The notes beneath the pieces were generated by a model, which was not told the DNA's origin, did not search any database, and was given only the letters and a program-made list of their open reading frames with translations. Source: Bacillota bacterium (lineage in GTDB: Bacteria > Bacillota > Clostridia > Acetivibrionales > DSM-1351). From it: DNA of 47,229 bases. The stretch spans positions 1 to 47,229 of the forward strand of contig JAEZUC010000113.1 of assembly GCA_023443515.1 (NCBI GenBank). The letters run 5' to 3'. Made by a program: the position numbers and the translations under genes. Every line of letters begins with the position of its first letter. Positions within the stretch are counted from its first letter, which is position 1. Shown here piece by piece: positions 1-8,975 of the stretch.

Positions 1-543
1 TCCTACGATCTGGGCTACAAATCAGGAGCAACAGACAACACAGCAAAAGCAGGCTTGCTATGGGATGACCAGTATCTATACGTTGCAGTAGATGTAAAGG
101 ATGCAGAATTAATAAATGCAAACTCAACATTAGATGGGATAAATGCACCATTTATAGATGATTCAGTAGAAGTATATATTGATGGAGGCCTGTTAAAGGG
201 AGATTACCTTAACCAACCATCAATACCAATAGCACAATATGTATTCAGATGGAATGATGCAACAGTATATGTATATCCGGGCGGAACAGCTGCAACAACC
301 ACGGGAGTAACACATAAGACCGTAGCAACAGCCGATGGATACGTACTGGAAGCAGCAATACCATGGAGTGCGGTAAATGGATTGACAGTGGCACCGGACA
401 AGATAGTAGGGATAACCCTACATGTAAATGACAAGGATGTAAATGATCCGGCAGATACTGGAGAAGGTATTCTGTCTTTCACAGCTAACGCAAATGACGA
501 TTGGAGAACATCTGCAAGTTGGGCAGCGTTTAAATTGAAGTAA
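1..543 (+). CDS. C-terminal part of an extracellular protein with a CBM9-like domain (5' end outside window)
   Basis: The reading frame is open from base 1, so the gene starts upstream; about 180 residues are visible. They form a beta-rich carbohydrate-binding family 9 / DOMON-like module: an LLWDDQYLYVAVDVKD strand, an acidic DDSVEVYIDGG segment, a VLEAAIPW strand and a closing DDWRTSASWAAFKLK. CBM9 modules bind sugar chain ends and usually sit at the C-terminus of secreted xylanases or other polysaccharide-active proteins. The catalytic part is not visible, so the enzyme activity is unknown. The gene ends in tandem stops followed at once by a hairpin terminator, so it is not joined to the downstream two-component genes. 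Family assignment is good; the identity of the full protein is not. Confidence 0.75.
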   Translation, partial: SYDLGYKSGATDNTAKAGLLWDDQYLYVAVDVKDAELINANSTLDGINAPFIDDSVEVYIDGGLLKGDYLNQPSIPIAQYVFRWNDATVYVYPGGTAATTTGVTHKTVATADGYVLEAAIPWSAVNGLTVAPDKIVGITLHVNDKDVNDPADTGEGILSFTANANDDWRTSASWAAFKLK

Positions 544-550
544 TAAAAAC

Positions 551-586
551 TAAGAGATGCTTGGTAGAAATAGCAAGCATCTCTTA
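551..586 (+). terminator. Hairpin terminator after the CBM9 gene
   Basis: A perfect 13-bp inverted repeat (551-563 and 574-586, arm TAAGAGATGCTTG) encloses a 10-nt loop, 8 bases after the stop codon. The run of T after it is weak, so termination strength is uncertain. Confidence 0.65.
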
Positions 587-653
587 GAAATTCTTATCAT
601 ATATAGAGTTAAATTAATAGAAAAAAGATTAGGGGAAAATAGGTTAACTTATT

Positions 654-680
654 TTGATATTATGTAAATTAATATATAAT
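654..680 (+). promoter_or_regulatory. Possible promoter for the sensor kinase operon
   Basis: TTGATA (654-659) and TATAAT (675-680) are separated by 15 nt, shorter than the ideal 17. They lie about 50 bases before the kinase start and after the terminator. Plausible but weak because the whole stretch is AT-rich. Confidence 0.35.
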
Positions 681-728
681 AAAGATATAGTATGTTGTAA
701 TAACCAAAACTATTAATTGGAGCTTTTT

Positions 729-2555
729 ATGTTTATAACAAAAAGAATTAAATTTTTTTATGAAAAACATTTTAAGAAAAAGCTGTTTAATAAAATTTTA
801 TTACTAAATGTTGTTATTACACTTATATCTGTATGTGCCATTTCGACAATTATACTTATTTTATTATATCAATCATCACTACAAAATGAAATATATTATA
901 ACCAGAAGGTTATAAAGAATATAGATAATTACATAAATGAAAAGGTAGTCTTTTCAGAAAATTCATTAAAACAGCTATATGCCAGAAATACTCTACTATC
1001 TGATTTATCACTATTTTTGAAAAGTGATTTCAATGAATACAGTAGAAGGAGAATAGAAACTTATCAGCACAGCATATCAAATACTATGGACGATTTTACT
1101 GAACAGATTGCTTCTACATTTAATTATGACAAAGACATATGTAACATAATAATATACAGCAAAGAAAAGGATTTTTTTTATATAACCTCAAATGCCGGCA
1201 TGACGAAGTATTGTATTTATGGTGATCCTGCAAATAAACTAAATGTACAAACATTTGGGAATCAAGAGTATAAAAGTAATTATGTTTTTACCGGTATAAA
1301 ATTGCCCAATGAGGATAGAAGTACATATGGAATAATGAATGCTATAAAAGACCCCGATATCCCGGAAAACATGGGTGCAATGATTATAAACTTTAATATA
1401 GATGGAATTGCGAAACTACATAAAAAGTATGAAAATGAATTAAAAGGTTATATTGTTGTTCTTACAAGCGAGGGTGATGTTATATATGATTCGTCAAATA
1501 GATATTATGGCAGAAAGTATCCATACACAAATATGTTATCAGACATATCCAACGGACCTCAAGACTTAGAAAAAAAGTCTTATATAAATGTTATAAATTC
1601 GTATAAAGGGATAATAATTGCAGGTATAATGCCACAAGAGCAAATATCCCACAGCATAAAAGGAGTCAAAATTATAGTATATATTGGGGCGGTTATACTA
1701 TTTTTTGTATTTGTAATGATAATGTACTTAAGTTTGCATATTTTTTCCGTGCGTACGAGATCTATAATGGATACAATGAAGGAAGTTCAGGAAGGCAATT
1801 TGTCTGCAAGAGTACCTATGTCTGGAGACGATGATGAATTGAAGCTTATCGGACAGTGCTTTAATGAAGTATGTACCAGACTTGAGGAGTATATTGAGAA
1901 GGTCTACGTAGCTGATTTAAAGCAAAATAATGCAAAACTCCTTGCACTTCAAGCACAAATAAATCCACATTTTTTATATAATACGTTAGAAGTAATAAGA
2001 ATGAGAGCCGTATCACATGGTGCTAATGATGTTGCCGAAATGATATACATAATGTCAATGTTGTTTAAAAATACTATAAAAAAAGATACTATAGTTACAA
2101 TCTCAGAGGAAATATCTCATTGTAAACAGTATCTGGAGCTGTTTCATATAAGATATAATAATAAATTTACTTATGAAATAACTGTGTGGGAACAGATTTT
2201 AAATTATCAAATTCCTAAGTTTACTATTCAACCTTTGATTGAAAACTATATTGTACATGGAATAAGATTAGACCAAAATAACAATATTATTAAAATTACC
2301 GGATTTATACAGGATAACAGTATTATTATTACTGTAAAAGACAATGGTACAGGTATTCCGAAAGAGAAACTTGATGAAATACAAAAAAGATTAATGAATA
2401 TTGAAGATGGCTCGCTGAATACCATAGGCTTATCAAATGTAAATGAACGGTTAAAGATTTTATACGGCAGACAATATGGATTGGGTATATCAAGTATATT
2501 CAATGAAGGAACGGTTATCTACATCAAGATTCCAGTTAGGAAAGGAGAACAATAA
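729..2555 (+). CDS. Sensor histidine kinase, YesM type
   Basis: This 608-residue membrane kinase has a first transmembrane helix near residues 20-40, a long extracellular sensor part, a second helix near 310-330 and a HAMP linker. Its His_kinase domain carries the phosphoacceptor in QINPHFLYNTLE (His414), and its ATPase domain has an N-box-like QPLIENYIVHGI and a DNGTGIP G-box. This is the YesM/LytS-like family that pairs with AraC-type YesN regulators and commonly senses sugars. The start was set at the ATG of 729, seven bases after a TTGGAG ribosome site; a TTG at 717 lies inside that site. The stop is followed one base later by the regulator start. The neighbouring GlcNAc kinase suggests an amino-sugar or cell-wall sugar signal, which is inference. 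Confidence 0.9.
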   Translation: MFITKRIKFFYEKHFKKKLFNKILLLNVVITLISVCAISTIILILLYQSSLQNEIYYNQKVIKNIDNYINEKVVFSENSLKQLYARNTLLSDLSLFLKSDFNEYSRRRIETYQHSISNTMDDFTEQIASTFNYDKDICNIIIYSKEKDFFYITSNAGMTKYCIYGDPANKLNVQTFGNQEYKSNYVFTGIKLPNEDRSTYGIMNAIKDPDIPENMGAMIINFNIDGIAKLHKKYENELKGYIVVLTSEGDVIYDSSNRYYGRKYPYTNMLSDISNGPQDLEKKSYINVINSYKGIIIAGIMPQEQISHSIKGVKIIVYIGAVILFFVFVMIMYLSLHIFSVRTRSIMDTMKEVQEGNLSARVPMSGDDDELKLIGQCFNEVCTRLEEYIEKVYVADLKQNNAKLLALQAQINPHFLYNTLEVIRMRAVSHGANDVAEMIYIMSMLFKNTIKKDTIVTISEEISHCKQYLELFHIRYNNKFTYEITVWEQILNYQIPKFTIQPLIENYIVHGIRLDQNNNIIKITGFIQDNSIIITVKDNGTGIPKEKLDEIQKRLMNIEDGSLNTIGLSNVNERLKILYGRQYGLGISSIFNEGTVIYIKIPVRKGEQ

Positions 2556-2556
2556 T

Positions 2557-4143
2557 ATGTTTAAGGTACTAATTGTGGATGATGAGCCTTTTATTCTGGA
2601 AGGTTTAAAAATGATTATTAGCTGGGAGGAATATGGTCTTGAGATTATCGGACAGGCTGAAAATGGTATGGAAGCCTTAGAATTTATCAAAAAAAACCAT
2701 ATTGACATTTTAATTACTGATATCACAATGCCTCAGATGAATGGATTACAGTTAATAGATAACGCTAAGGGTATAAGGCCTGATATCAAATGTGTTGTAT
2801 TAAGTGGATATAATGATTTTGATTATGTTAAGCAAGGTATACGGTTAGGTATAGAAAACTATCTTTTGAAACCGGTAACTGTGAAGGAGCTTATAGCCAC
2901 TATTGAAAATATTTCAATTAAAATAGAGAAATCCAAAAATATTGCCAGATTGGAAGAAGTAAACAATAAGATACTGCGAAATAATATTTTGTATCGTTGG
3001 GTAACCAATAGTATTGACAATTTTGAATTAGAAGAGAGAGCCAAGTTACTGGAAATAGAGATAAATTATGATTATTATTTAGCGTGTTCCATTAGCGTTT
3101 TATCTGAAAACAACGTGGAAGAAATGGCTGAAAGACAAATTAGCAATAATATTTATAATAAAATAGATCATATTTGTAAGACGTTTTGTAGCCATGAAGT
3201 GCAGAATACATGTTCTATGTGCTTTTGTGACTATGATGGGGATTTTATTATTATTTTCGGCATTAACGAACCGGTTAACAGATATACAATATTAAAGAAG
3301 GTATATGATATTCTAGAAGCTATAAAAATGCAATTTCAAATAGATTTACTAATAACTATCGGTGATACTCAATCAACATATACTCAACTTTTTAATAGCT
3401 ATTATAATGCAAAAAAACTTAAGGAATATAGTTTAATACATAATGATAAATTTATAATTGATTATGATGAAATGAACAAAGTAACTTCCGAACATACATC
3501 CCAATACGATATCAATAGTAAAGACTTGTCAAAAATAATTGTTTCCGGAACAGAGCAAGAGATTTCAGACTACATAGATAATATATACGATAAAACATTA
3601 AAGGAAGAACAGCTAAATCCATACGACGTTCAGAATTTTACTATAGAAATAATATTAGCAATCAGAAGGATTATTAGGCAGTTTAATGATAAAAATGATT
3701 ATGCAAAGATATTTAAAAGTATATTAGAGCTTCAGACAATAGATCAAGTAAAAAAATATGTAAAGAATTTCGCTATAAATAACTCTGCAGACTATGAAAG
3801 TAGAACAAGCCAATATAGTCCGGTAGTTAAACAGATGATTAATTATATGAATGATCATTTAGAGGAGGATATTTCTTTAAAGCAGCTTGGAGATTTACTT
3901 AATGCAAATTCAACTTATCTTGGACAGATATTTAAAAAAGAAACAGGAGAATTCTTTACAGAATACGTTAACAAGAAAAAAATGGAAAATGCTAAAAGGC
4001 TGGTTATAGAATCCAACTTGAAAATAGCCGATATTTGCCGTAAGCTAGGTTTTGATAATCAAAATTATTTCTATACTCAATTCAAAAAATACAATGGCGT
4101 TTCACCTTCAGAATTAAGAGGCTATAAAAAAAAGTGTGTTTAG
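2557..4143 (+). CDS. Response regulator, YesN type (receiver plus AraC HTH)
   Basis: The 528-residue protein starts with a CheY-like receiver (VLIVDDEPF, phosphoacceptor Asp55 in LITDITMPQMNG, conserved Lys in YLLKPV), has a long middle region, and ends in an AraC-type double helix-turn-helix (about residues 430-525, ending FDNQNYFYTQFKKYNGVSPSELR). It should bind promoters of sugar-use genes when phosphorylated by the kinase encoded immediately upstream. The ATG at 2557 has an AAAGGAG site 8-13 bases ahead and sits one base after the kinase stop, so the two are translationally linked. An in-frame upstream extension into the kinase gene has no ribosome site and was rejected. Target genes are unknown; the GlcNAc kinase that follows is the nearest candidate. 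Confidence 0.92.
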   Translation: MFKVLIVDDEPFILEGLKMIISWEEYGLEIIGQAENGMEALEFIKKNHIDILITDITMPQMNGLQLIDNAKGIRPDIKCVVLSGYNDFDYVKQGIRLGIENYLLKPVTVKELIATIENISIKIEKSKNIARLEEVNNKILRNNILYRWVTNSIDNFELEERAKLLEIEINYDYYLACSISVLSENNVEEMAERQISNNIYNKIDHICKTFCSHEVQNTCSMCFCDYDGDFIIIFGINEPVNRYTILKKVYDILEAIKMQFQIDLLITIGDTQSTYTQLFNSYYNAKKLKEYSLIHNDKFIIDYDEMNKVTSEHTSQYDINSKDLSKIIVSGTEQEISDYIDNIYDKTLKEEQLNPYDVQNFTIEIILAIRRIIRQFNDKNDYAKIFKSILELQTIDQVKKYVKNFAINNSADYESRTSQYSPVVKQMINYMNDHLEEDISLKQLGDLLNANSTYLGQIFKKETGEFFTEYVNKKKMENAKRLVIESNLKIADICRKLGFDNQNYFYTQFKKYNGVSPSELRGYKKKCV

Positions 4144-4229
4144 TTAATAAAGAGATGGAGCTTAAAGAGTCAGACAAATAAAGCCCTCGGAGTTTCCGAG
4201 AGCATACAGATTAATTAGGAGGGATATGA

Positions 4230-5159
4230 TTGCAGATGCCTGATAAATTAGGAATAGGAATAGATGGTGGCGGTACCAAAACCAAAGTATTAGTAAAAAA
4301 GTCTTTGAATGGGGATGTACTTTTTGAAAAAAAATATCCGTCAACTAATTATAACAATATCGGAGTATATGGATTAGAACAGGTTCTAAAAACTATACAC
4401 AGTGAACTGGTTCAGAAATTCGGTAAAGAACAACTTGCAAATGCATCTCTGGCAATGGGAGCTGCGGGTATTGACAGACCCCAAGATGCAGCAGTATATC
4501 GTGAAGCTTTAGAAAACAGTGGTTTTGTTTGTAGTTTTGACGTATTCAATGATGCATATATCGCTTTAATAGGTGGTAATGGCGGAAGAAATGGTGCACT
4601 TTTAATTACGGGTACAGGTTCAATCGCTATAGGCATTTCTTCTGAAGGAAAAGAGGTAAGAACCGGTGGCTGGGGTTATATGACCAGTGATGATGGAAGT
4701 GGCTATAAGCTTGGAATAAAGGCTGTTTCAGCAATAATGGATCATTATGACGGAATTATAGAACATACATCATTAACTGATAGAGTGCTAAATTATTATG
4801 GAATAAATTCTCCTGAAGATTTTATGGATTTGATATATATAGATAAAGATTTTAGCATAGACAAAATTGCTGCAATAGCTCCTATGGTACAGGAAGAAGC
4901 TGAAAGAGGGGATGCGGCTGCTTTGAATATTCTAAATAGTGAAATTGAAAGATTAGTTGCAATGATAAGAGCTCTGACAAAAAAAATGAAAACAGGTGAG
5001 TTCAGACTATCCCTTGCAGGAAGCTTAATGTTAAAGTCGGATATTTATTTGAGGTTATTTAAGGATAGTATGAATAGAATCTTACCCGGTATCGAGATAT
5101 GTGAACCGCTGAATGAGCCGGTATATGGAGCACTAATTATTGCATTGGGGGAACAATAA
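4230..5159 (+). CDS. N-acetylglucosamine kinase-like protein, BadF/BadG family
   Basis: The 309-residue protein opens with the phosphate-binding GIDGGGTKTKV motif of the ASKHA sugar kinases, then shows an adenosine/sugar site NGALLITGTGSIA and TGGWGYMTSDDGSGYKLG, as in bacterial GlcNAc/MurNAc kinases. The likely reaction is ATP-dependent 6-phosphorylation of N-acetylglucosamine or a related amino sugar in the cytosol, for example from cell-wall recycling or chitin fragments. The start is probably TTG 4230, six bases after AGGAGGG; an ATG at 4236 is the alternative. It lies 86 bases after the regulator gene on the same strand, so it may be co-transcribed. The exact sugar cannot be read from sequence. 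Confidence 0.82.
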   Translation: MQMPDKLGIGIDGGGTKTKVLVKKSLNGDVLFEKKYPSTNYNNIGVYGLEQVLKTIHSELVQKFGKEQLANASLAMGAAGIDRPQDAAVYREALENSGFVCSFDVFNDAYIALIGGNGGRNGALLITGTGSIAIGISSEGKEVRTGGWGYMTSDDGSGYKLGIKAVSAIMDHYDGIIEHTSLTDRVLNYYGINSPEDFMDLIYIDKDFSIDKIAAIAPMVQEEAERGDAAALNILNSEIERLVAMIRALTKKMKTGEFRLSLAGSLMLKSDIYLRLFKDSMNRILPGIEICEPLNEPVYGALIIALGEQ

Positions 5160-5290
5160 TTAGTGGCGACAAATAAACAAATGGAAAAGTAAAAAGATAT
5201 TCACAGTAAGGTTACTAAAACTAACGAGTTAAAAAGATGCTTTATTTAGACCCCTCAAAATACATGGATAAGCATAGAAATATCACTATG

Positions 5291-5350
5291 TTAAATTATT
5301 GTCAGATTTAATCTATAAATATAAAACAGAATAATCTGACAATAATTTAA
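5291..5350. terminator. Long bidirectional terminator hairpin between convergent genes
   Basis: A perfect 18-bp inverted repeat (5291-5308 and 5333-5350, arm TTAAATTATTGTCAGATT) encloses a 24-nt AT-rich loop. It lies between the GlcNAc kinase gene and the convergent minus-strand gene and should stop both transcripts. The remaining intergenic sequence from 5160 shows nothing recognisable. Confidence 0.7.
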
Positions 5351-5384
5351 AAATATTAAAATTTAAGAGTTAATACAATACTCA

Positions 5385-6104
5385 CTAAAATTTTTCTGTT
5401 CCAAAGAAAACCTCATTGAAGAATTTCTTTGTAGATTCAGCGCCCATAGAATTCTTAAATACATTTGTAGATACGCCTCCGCTGTCAACAAGATTATTCA
5501 CGTAATCCCTTGTAATCTGCAATTTAAGCCTCTTTTCACTTTCTGAAAGAATATCAGTTTTCTGTTCTGTCTCAATAAAGGTATGTAAATTTTCATTAAA
5601 AATTGATAGCATAATATCATCTTCCGCAATTGAAGTTTTTTTGGCTATGCATACGGTTTTTAATGAGTCATACCAACACTCTTTAAGTTTCATATCAGGT
5701 AAATCTTCGTATTTTTCCTTTATAGCTTGAAGCTTGTTAAGATATGTATTATACAGCGAATCTTTTTCACTTACCAAATCATAATATTCAACTAGAAAAT
5801 TACGTTTTTCCCCGATAAACAAATAGTCACTTGAAAAAAGGGGTAAATTTTTATAGTACGGCGTAATAACAAAAGAAAGCATCTGCAGCTCAGTTGAATC
5901 TTTGGATTCCATCATTAACAAATTACCAACGCTGGCAATTTCATATTGTTTTATATTATATGCTATGTTTTGTATCTGAAGATTGGAAAACTGTCCACAG
6001 TTTATTTCATTTAGTTTATAGGTAGTATTAAGAATATCCAGGCCATCTTTGATTTCTTTCTCAATTATTTTTTTATTAACTAAAAAAACCGAATTTTCTT
6101 TCAT
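5385..6104 (-). CDS. Protein resembling ferredoxin-dependent bilin reductases (PcyA/HY2 family)
   Basis: The 239-residue soluble protein has no signal peptide. Two stretches match, by memory, the ferredoxin-dependent bilin reductase fold. One is LQMLSFVITPYYKNLPLFSS followed by Asp93 (pattern L-x-P-x-F-x-x-D); the other is a C-terminal helix ending STKKFFNEVFFG, like the FGEDWTxxYxxxVLF end of PcyA-type enzymes. Length also fits the family (about 230-250). Asp93 aligns with the catalytic Asp105 of PcyA, while Ser77 seems to take the place of His88. Such enzymes reduce biliverdin to phytobilins using ferredoxin; a clostridial version would be unusual. The ATG has AAAGGA eight bases ahead. It is divergent from two flavoprotein genes, which may share the pathway. 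The family call is tentative and the substrate unknown. Confidence 0.5.
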   Translation of the reverse strand: MKENSVFLVNKKIIEKEIKDGLDILNTTYKLNEINCGQFSNLQIQNIAYNIKQYEIASVGNLLMMESKDSTELQMLSFVITPYYKNLPLFSSDYLFIGEKRNFLVEYYDLVSEKDSLYNTYLNKLQAIKEKYEDLPDMKLKECWYDSLKTVCIAKKTSIAEDDIMLSIFNENLHTFIETEQKTDILSESEKRLKLQITRDYVNNLVDSGGVSTNVFKNSMGAESTKKFFNEVFFGTEKF

Positions 6105-6284
6105 GTAATCATTCCTTTAAAATTATTTAGGTTACTTACCTATCAATTTATAATATCAGATTAATTAGGATAAAGTAAATTCAAAAAATTTACAAATTTA
6201 GCAAGTCAGAACTATAATGGATGATTGTGATAAACGTTCTAAGAATATTATATATTTACTGTAATTATCAAGCTTTTCCTATAT

Positions 6285-6313
6285 TTGTTAATTAAGATGC
6301 AGGGTGATATAAT
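6285..6313 (+). promoter_or_regulatory. Sigma-A-type promoter for the tandem flavoprotein genes
   Basis: TTGTTA (6285-6290), exactly 17 nt spacer, and TATAAT (6308-6313) are near consensus. The predicted transcript start near 6320 leaves a leader of about 60 nt before the ATG at 6379. The 274-base divergent region (6105-6378) must also hold the promoter of the minus-strand gene, which I could not place. Confidence 0.65.
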
Positions 6314-6378
6314 ACCCCTTACACATTAATTTGCCATATAATACCAACATTTTTATTATGAAGGGAAGGTTTAAATTT

Positions 6379-7659
6379 ATGAGTAAAATAGTAGATTTAA
6401 TTGTTGTGGGTGCCGGCCCGGCAGGACTAATGACTGCAAAAACTGCAGCTGAAATGGGGCTTAGGGTTGTAATAGTTGAGAAAAGTAAAAATCTTGATCA
6501 CCTGAAACGTGCGTGTTCTGCACAGATAATTTTGGATGATGGATATGAAAATGAATTTGTCCATGTAAATGACGGAAAATTAATCTTTGAGAGGAATAAT
6601 TTCCAGGTTAAATATTCCGGGATATTAAAAAATGTTACAGACAAATACTATCACTCCCCTCAGGGACATAAAATTCATTTTGCCCATCCGGACGGAAGGC
6701 CATTTGCTGTTAAGTTTGATAAGAACAGGCTTCTTCAGGATTTATGCAAAGAATGTGAAAATCTTGGAGTAGATATTAGGATGTCAACTCTGGCTTATGG
6801 AGGTTCAGATATGGGTGACCATGTGCAAATAGACCTCAAAACCAATGATAAGTATTATACCATTGATGCAAAGAAAGCAATTATTGCTGAAGGTGTCAAT
6901 GCAAAACTAACCGGAATATTAGGTCTCAATAAAAACAGACAGCTATATGCAACCGCACATTGCGTAAAATATATCCTTGAAGGAGTATCGGGATATATAC
7001 CCAACAGTTGGAACTTATACTATGGAAAAACATATCATTCCAATGCAGCAGTAATTATCGGACCTAGTATATATGGAGATGATATTGTTGAATTAACGCT
7101 TTCCGGCAGTACAAATATGAGACCCGTATCAATTTTTCAGAATGTTACTACAAACAGTCCCCTTAAAAATCATTTTGCCAATGCTAAAATACTGGACACA
7201 CATGGCTGTGCTGTGAAGGCGTTTATGTCACTGAAGAAGCCATATAACGGCAATGTACTTGCAATAGGTGATAGTGCTGCTTTTGTAGAAGTTGAAGTTC
7301 AGGGCGCTTTAATGTGCGGATATCATGCAGCCAAGGCAATAAATAGTGAACTAGAAGGAAATAATGGCTTTGAAAAATATACTGATTGGTGGAAAGATTC
7401 TTTCGAGTTTAATTGCGATGAATACCTTAAAGTTTCACAGGGTTATGCACTTGTTCCTACGTATACGGATGATGAACTGGATTATTTGTTCTCGTTAGTG
7501 GAAGGCAAAACACTGGAAGGTACATATAGTCAATATAAAACACCAAAGCTTATCTGGGATTCCATTTTGCAAAATAAGGATAAAATTCAAACCGAAAGAC
7601 CTGAAATATTTAGCAAGATACTTAATATCAATCAATTGACACTATCGGGTACATTTTAA
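6379..7659 (+). CDS. FAD-dependent oxidoreductase, geranylgeranyl-reductase-like (paralogue 1)
   Basis: The 426-residue flavoprotein has an N-terminal FAD Rossmann motif, IVVGAGPAGLMTAKTAAEMG (G11, G13, G16), an acidic end VIVEK, and the second FAD motif LAIGDSAAFVEVEVQGALMCG, typical of the geranylgeranyl reductase/FixC class. Members reduce isoprenoid double bonds or oxidise small substrates; here the substrate is unknown. The ATG at 6379 follows a GGGAAGG site by nine bases; an upstream TTG and an ATG at 6358 are less likely. It lies 19 bases before a clear paralogue and has its own strong promoter. Cys residues in the RACSAQ segment are shared with the paralogue and may matter for catalysis. 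Confidence 0.8.
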   Translation: MSKIVDLIVVGAGPAGLMTAKTAAEMGLRVVIVEKSKNLDHLKRACSAQIILDDGYENEFVHVNDGKLIFERNNFQVKYSGILKNVTDKYYHSPQGHKIHFAHPDGRPFAVKFDKNRLLQDLCKECENLGVDIRMSTLAYGGSDMGDHVQIDLKTNDKYYTIDAKKAIIAEGVNAKLTGILGLNKNRQLYATAHCVKYILEGVSGYIPNSWNLYYGKTYHSNAAVIIGPSIYGDDIVELTLSGSTNMRPVSIFQNVTTNSPLKNHFANAKILDTHGCAVKAFMSLKKPYNGNVLAIGDSAAFVEVEVQGALMCGYHAAKAINSELEGNNGFEKYTDWWKDSFEFNCDEYLKVSQGYALVPTYTDDELDYLFSLVEGKTLEGTYSQYKTPKLIWDSILQNKDKIQTERPEIFSKILNINQLTLSGTF

Positions 7660-7678
7660 TCGAAAGGTAAATATATAT

Positions 7679-8956
7679 ATGGAAAACAAATTTGATTTGG
7701 TAGTAGTAGGTGCAGGTCCGGCAGGACTTATGGCTGCAAAAACTGCAGCCGAAATGGGCCTCAAAGTAGTAATTATAGAAAAAAAACGTGACATAAGTGA
7801 AATACGTAGAGCTTGCTGTGCACAGTTTGTTATGGATGATGGATATGAAAATGAATTCCTGCAAATACAGGACGGAAAAATATCGTTTACAAGAAACAAT
7901 TTTGATGTTCCTTATACCGGACGTTTAGTAGATGTCGTAAACAATTACCATTATTCTCCCAATGGTCATAGAATACATTTTGCTCATCCCGATGGGAGAC
8001 CATTTGCAATCAAGTTTGACAAAGGACAGTTACTTCAGGATTTGTGGGGGGATTGCGAAAGGTTGGGAGTAGAATTAAGGTCGGAAACCTTGGCATATGG
8101 CGGCACAGATATGGGTAACTCTGTCAGGTTAGAGGTTAAATATAAAGGTAAAACTTCTGCAATAGAGGCCAAAAAGCTGGTAATAGCCGAGGGTGCTAAC
8201 GCAAAGCTTACGGACATATTTGGTTTAAATAATGGCAGAAGCCTATTTGGCACACCTTTTGTTTTAATATACACAATTGAAAATACTTGTGGTTTTGAGC
8301 CCGGGAGCTGGAATCAGTACTACGGCAGTGCCTATCATCCTTATGGAGAAGTAATAGTTGCTCCAAGCTTGGGAGATAAGGACACTATAGAATTGACTAT
8401 TGTAGGGAACAAACAGTTACTGCCGGAAACATTTTATGAGGGCATTACAAAAAACAGTCCATTGAAAGAGAATTTTGCAAACTCACGGATTGTTGATAAA
8501 CAAGGATGCTCACTAAGGTCTTATGCACCACTTAAAAAACCTTACTTAGGTAACGTAATTACTATAGGTGACAGTGCAGCTCATGTTGAGGTTATTGTTC
8601 AAGGGGCGTTGATGTGTGGATACCATGCCGCAAGGGCAGTAAAGGAAGAGCTTCAAGGTAAAAATGGTTTTGAGGAGTATACTGTATGGTGGAAGGATGC
8701 TTTTGATTTTAACCGTGGTGAGTTCAATGATTTTATCGGTCTGTACGGAAGCTTGACCATGATGCCCAAATATACTGATGATGAGCTTGACTACTTGTTT
8801 TCATTGCTAGAGGGTAAAGTGCTTAATGGCGACTTTAGTCAGTTTGAAGTCCCAAAGAAAGTCTGGCGCTCTATGTTAGAGTTTAGGGAGCGGATAGAGA
8901 CTGAAAGACCACAATTATTTGAAAAAATAAAGAAAATAGATAAATTTAATATCTAA
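7679..8956 (+). CDS. FAD-dependent oxidoreductase, geranylgeranyl-reductase-like (paralogue 2)
   Basis: The 425-residue protein is highly similar along its whole length to the gene just upstream: VVVGAGPAGLMAAKTAAEMG at the N-terminus, the shared HFAHPDGRPFA segment, the second FAD motif ITIGDSAAHVEVIVQGALMC and the same YTDDELDYLFSLLEGK near the end. It arose by tandem duplication and was retained intact, so the two may act on different substrates or as a heteromer. The ATG at 7679 follows GAAAGG by about ten bases. The gene ends 19 bases before a convergent gene. The reaction is likely an FAD-dependent reduction of a hydrophobic or conjugated substrate; a link to the bilin-reductase-like neighbour is inference. 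Confidence 0.8.
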   Translation: MENKFDLVVVGAGPAGLMAAKTAAEMGLKVVIIEKKRDISEIRRACCAQFVMDDGYENEFLQIQDGKISFTRNNFDVPYTGRLVDVVNNYHYSPNGHRIHFAHPDGRPFAIKFDKGQLLQDLWGDCERLGVELRSETLAYGGTDMGNSVRLEVKYKGKTSAIEAKKLVIAEGANAKLTDIFGLNNGRSLFGTPFVLIYTIENTCGFEPGSWNQYYGSAYHPYGEVIVAPSLGDKDTIELTIVGNKQLLPETFYEGITKNSPLKENFANSRIVDKQGCSLRSYAPLKKPYLGNVITIGDSAAHVEVIVQGALMCGYHAARAVKEELQGKNGFEEYTVWWKDAFDFNRGEFNDFIGLYGSLTMMPKYTDDELDYLFSLLEGKVLNGDFSQFEVPKKVWRSMLEFRERIETERPQLFEKIKKIDKFNI

Positions 8957-8975
8957 GTAAGACCTTCAAAAAGGT

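Noticed and set aside
2476..2556. Longer start for the first YesN regulator
   Set aside because: It would overlap 80 bases of the kinase gene without a ribosome site. The ATG at 2557 has AAAGGAG and gives a canonical receiver N-terminus.
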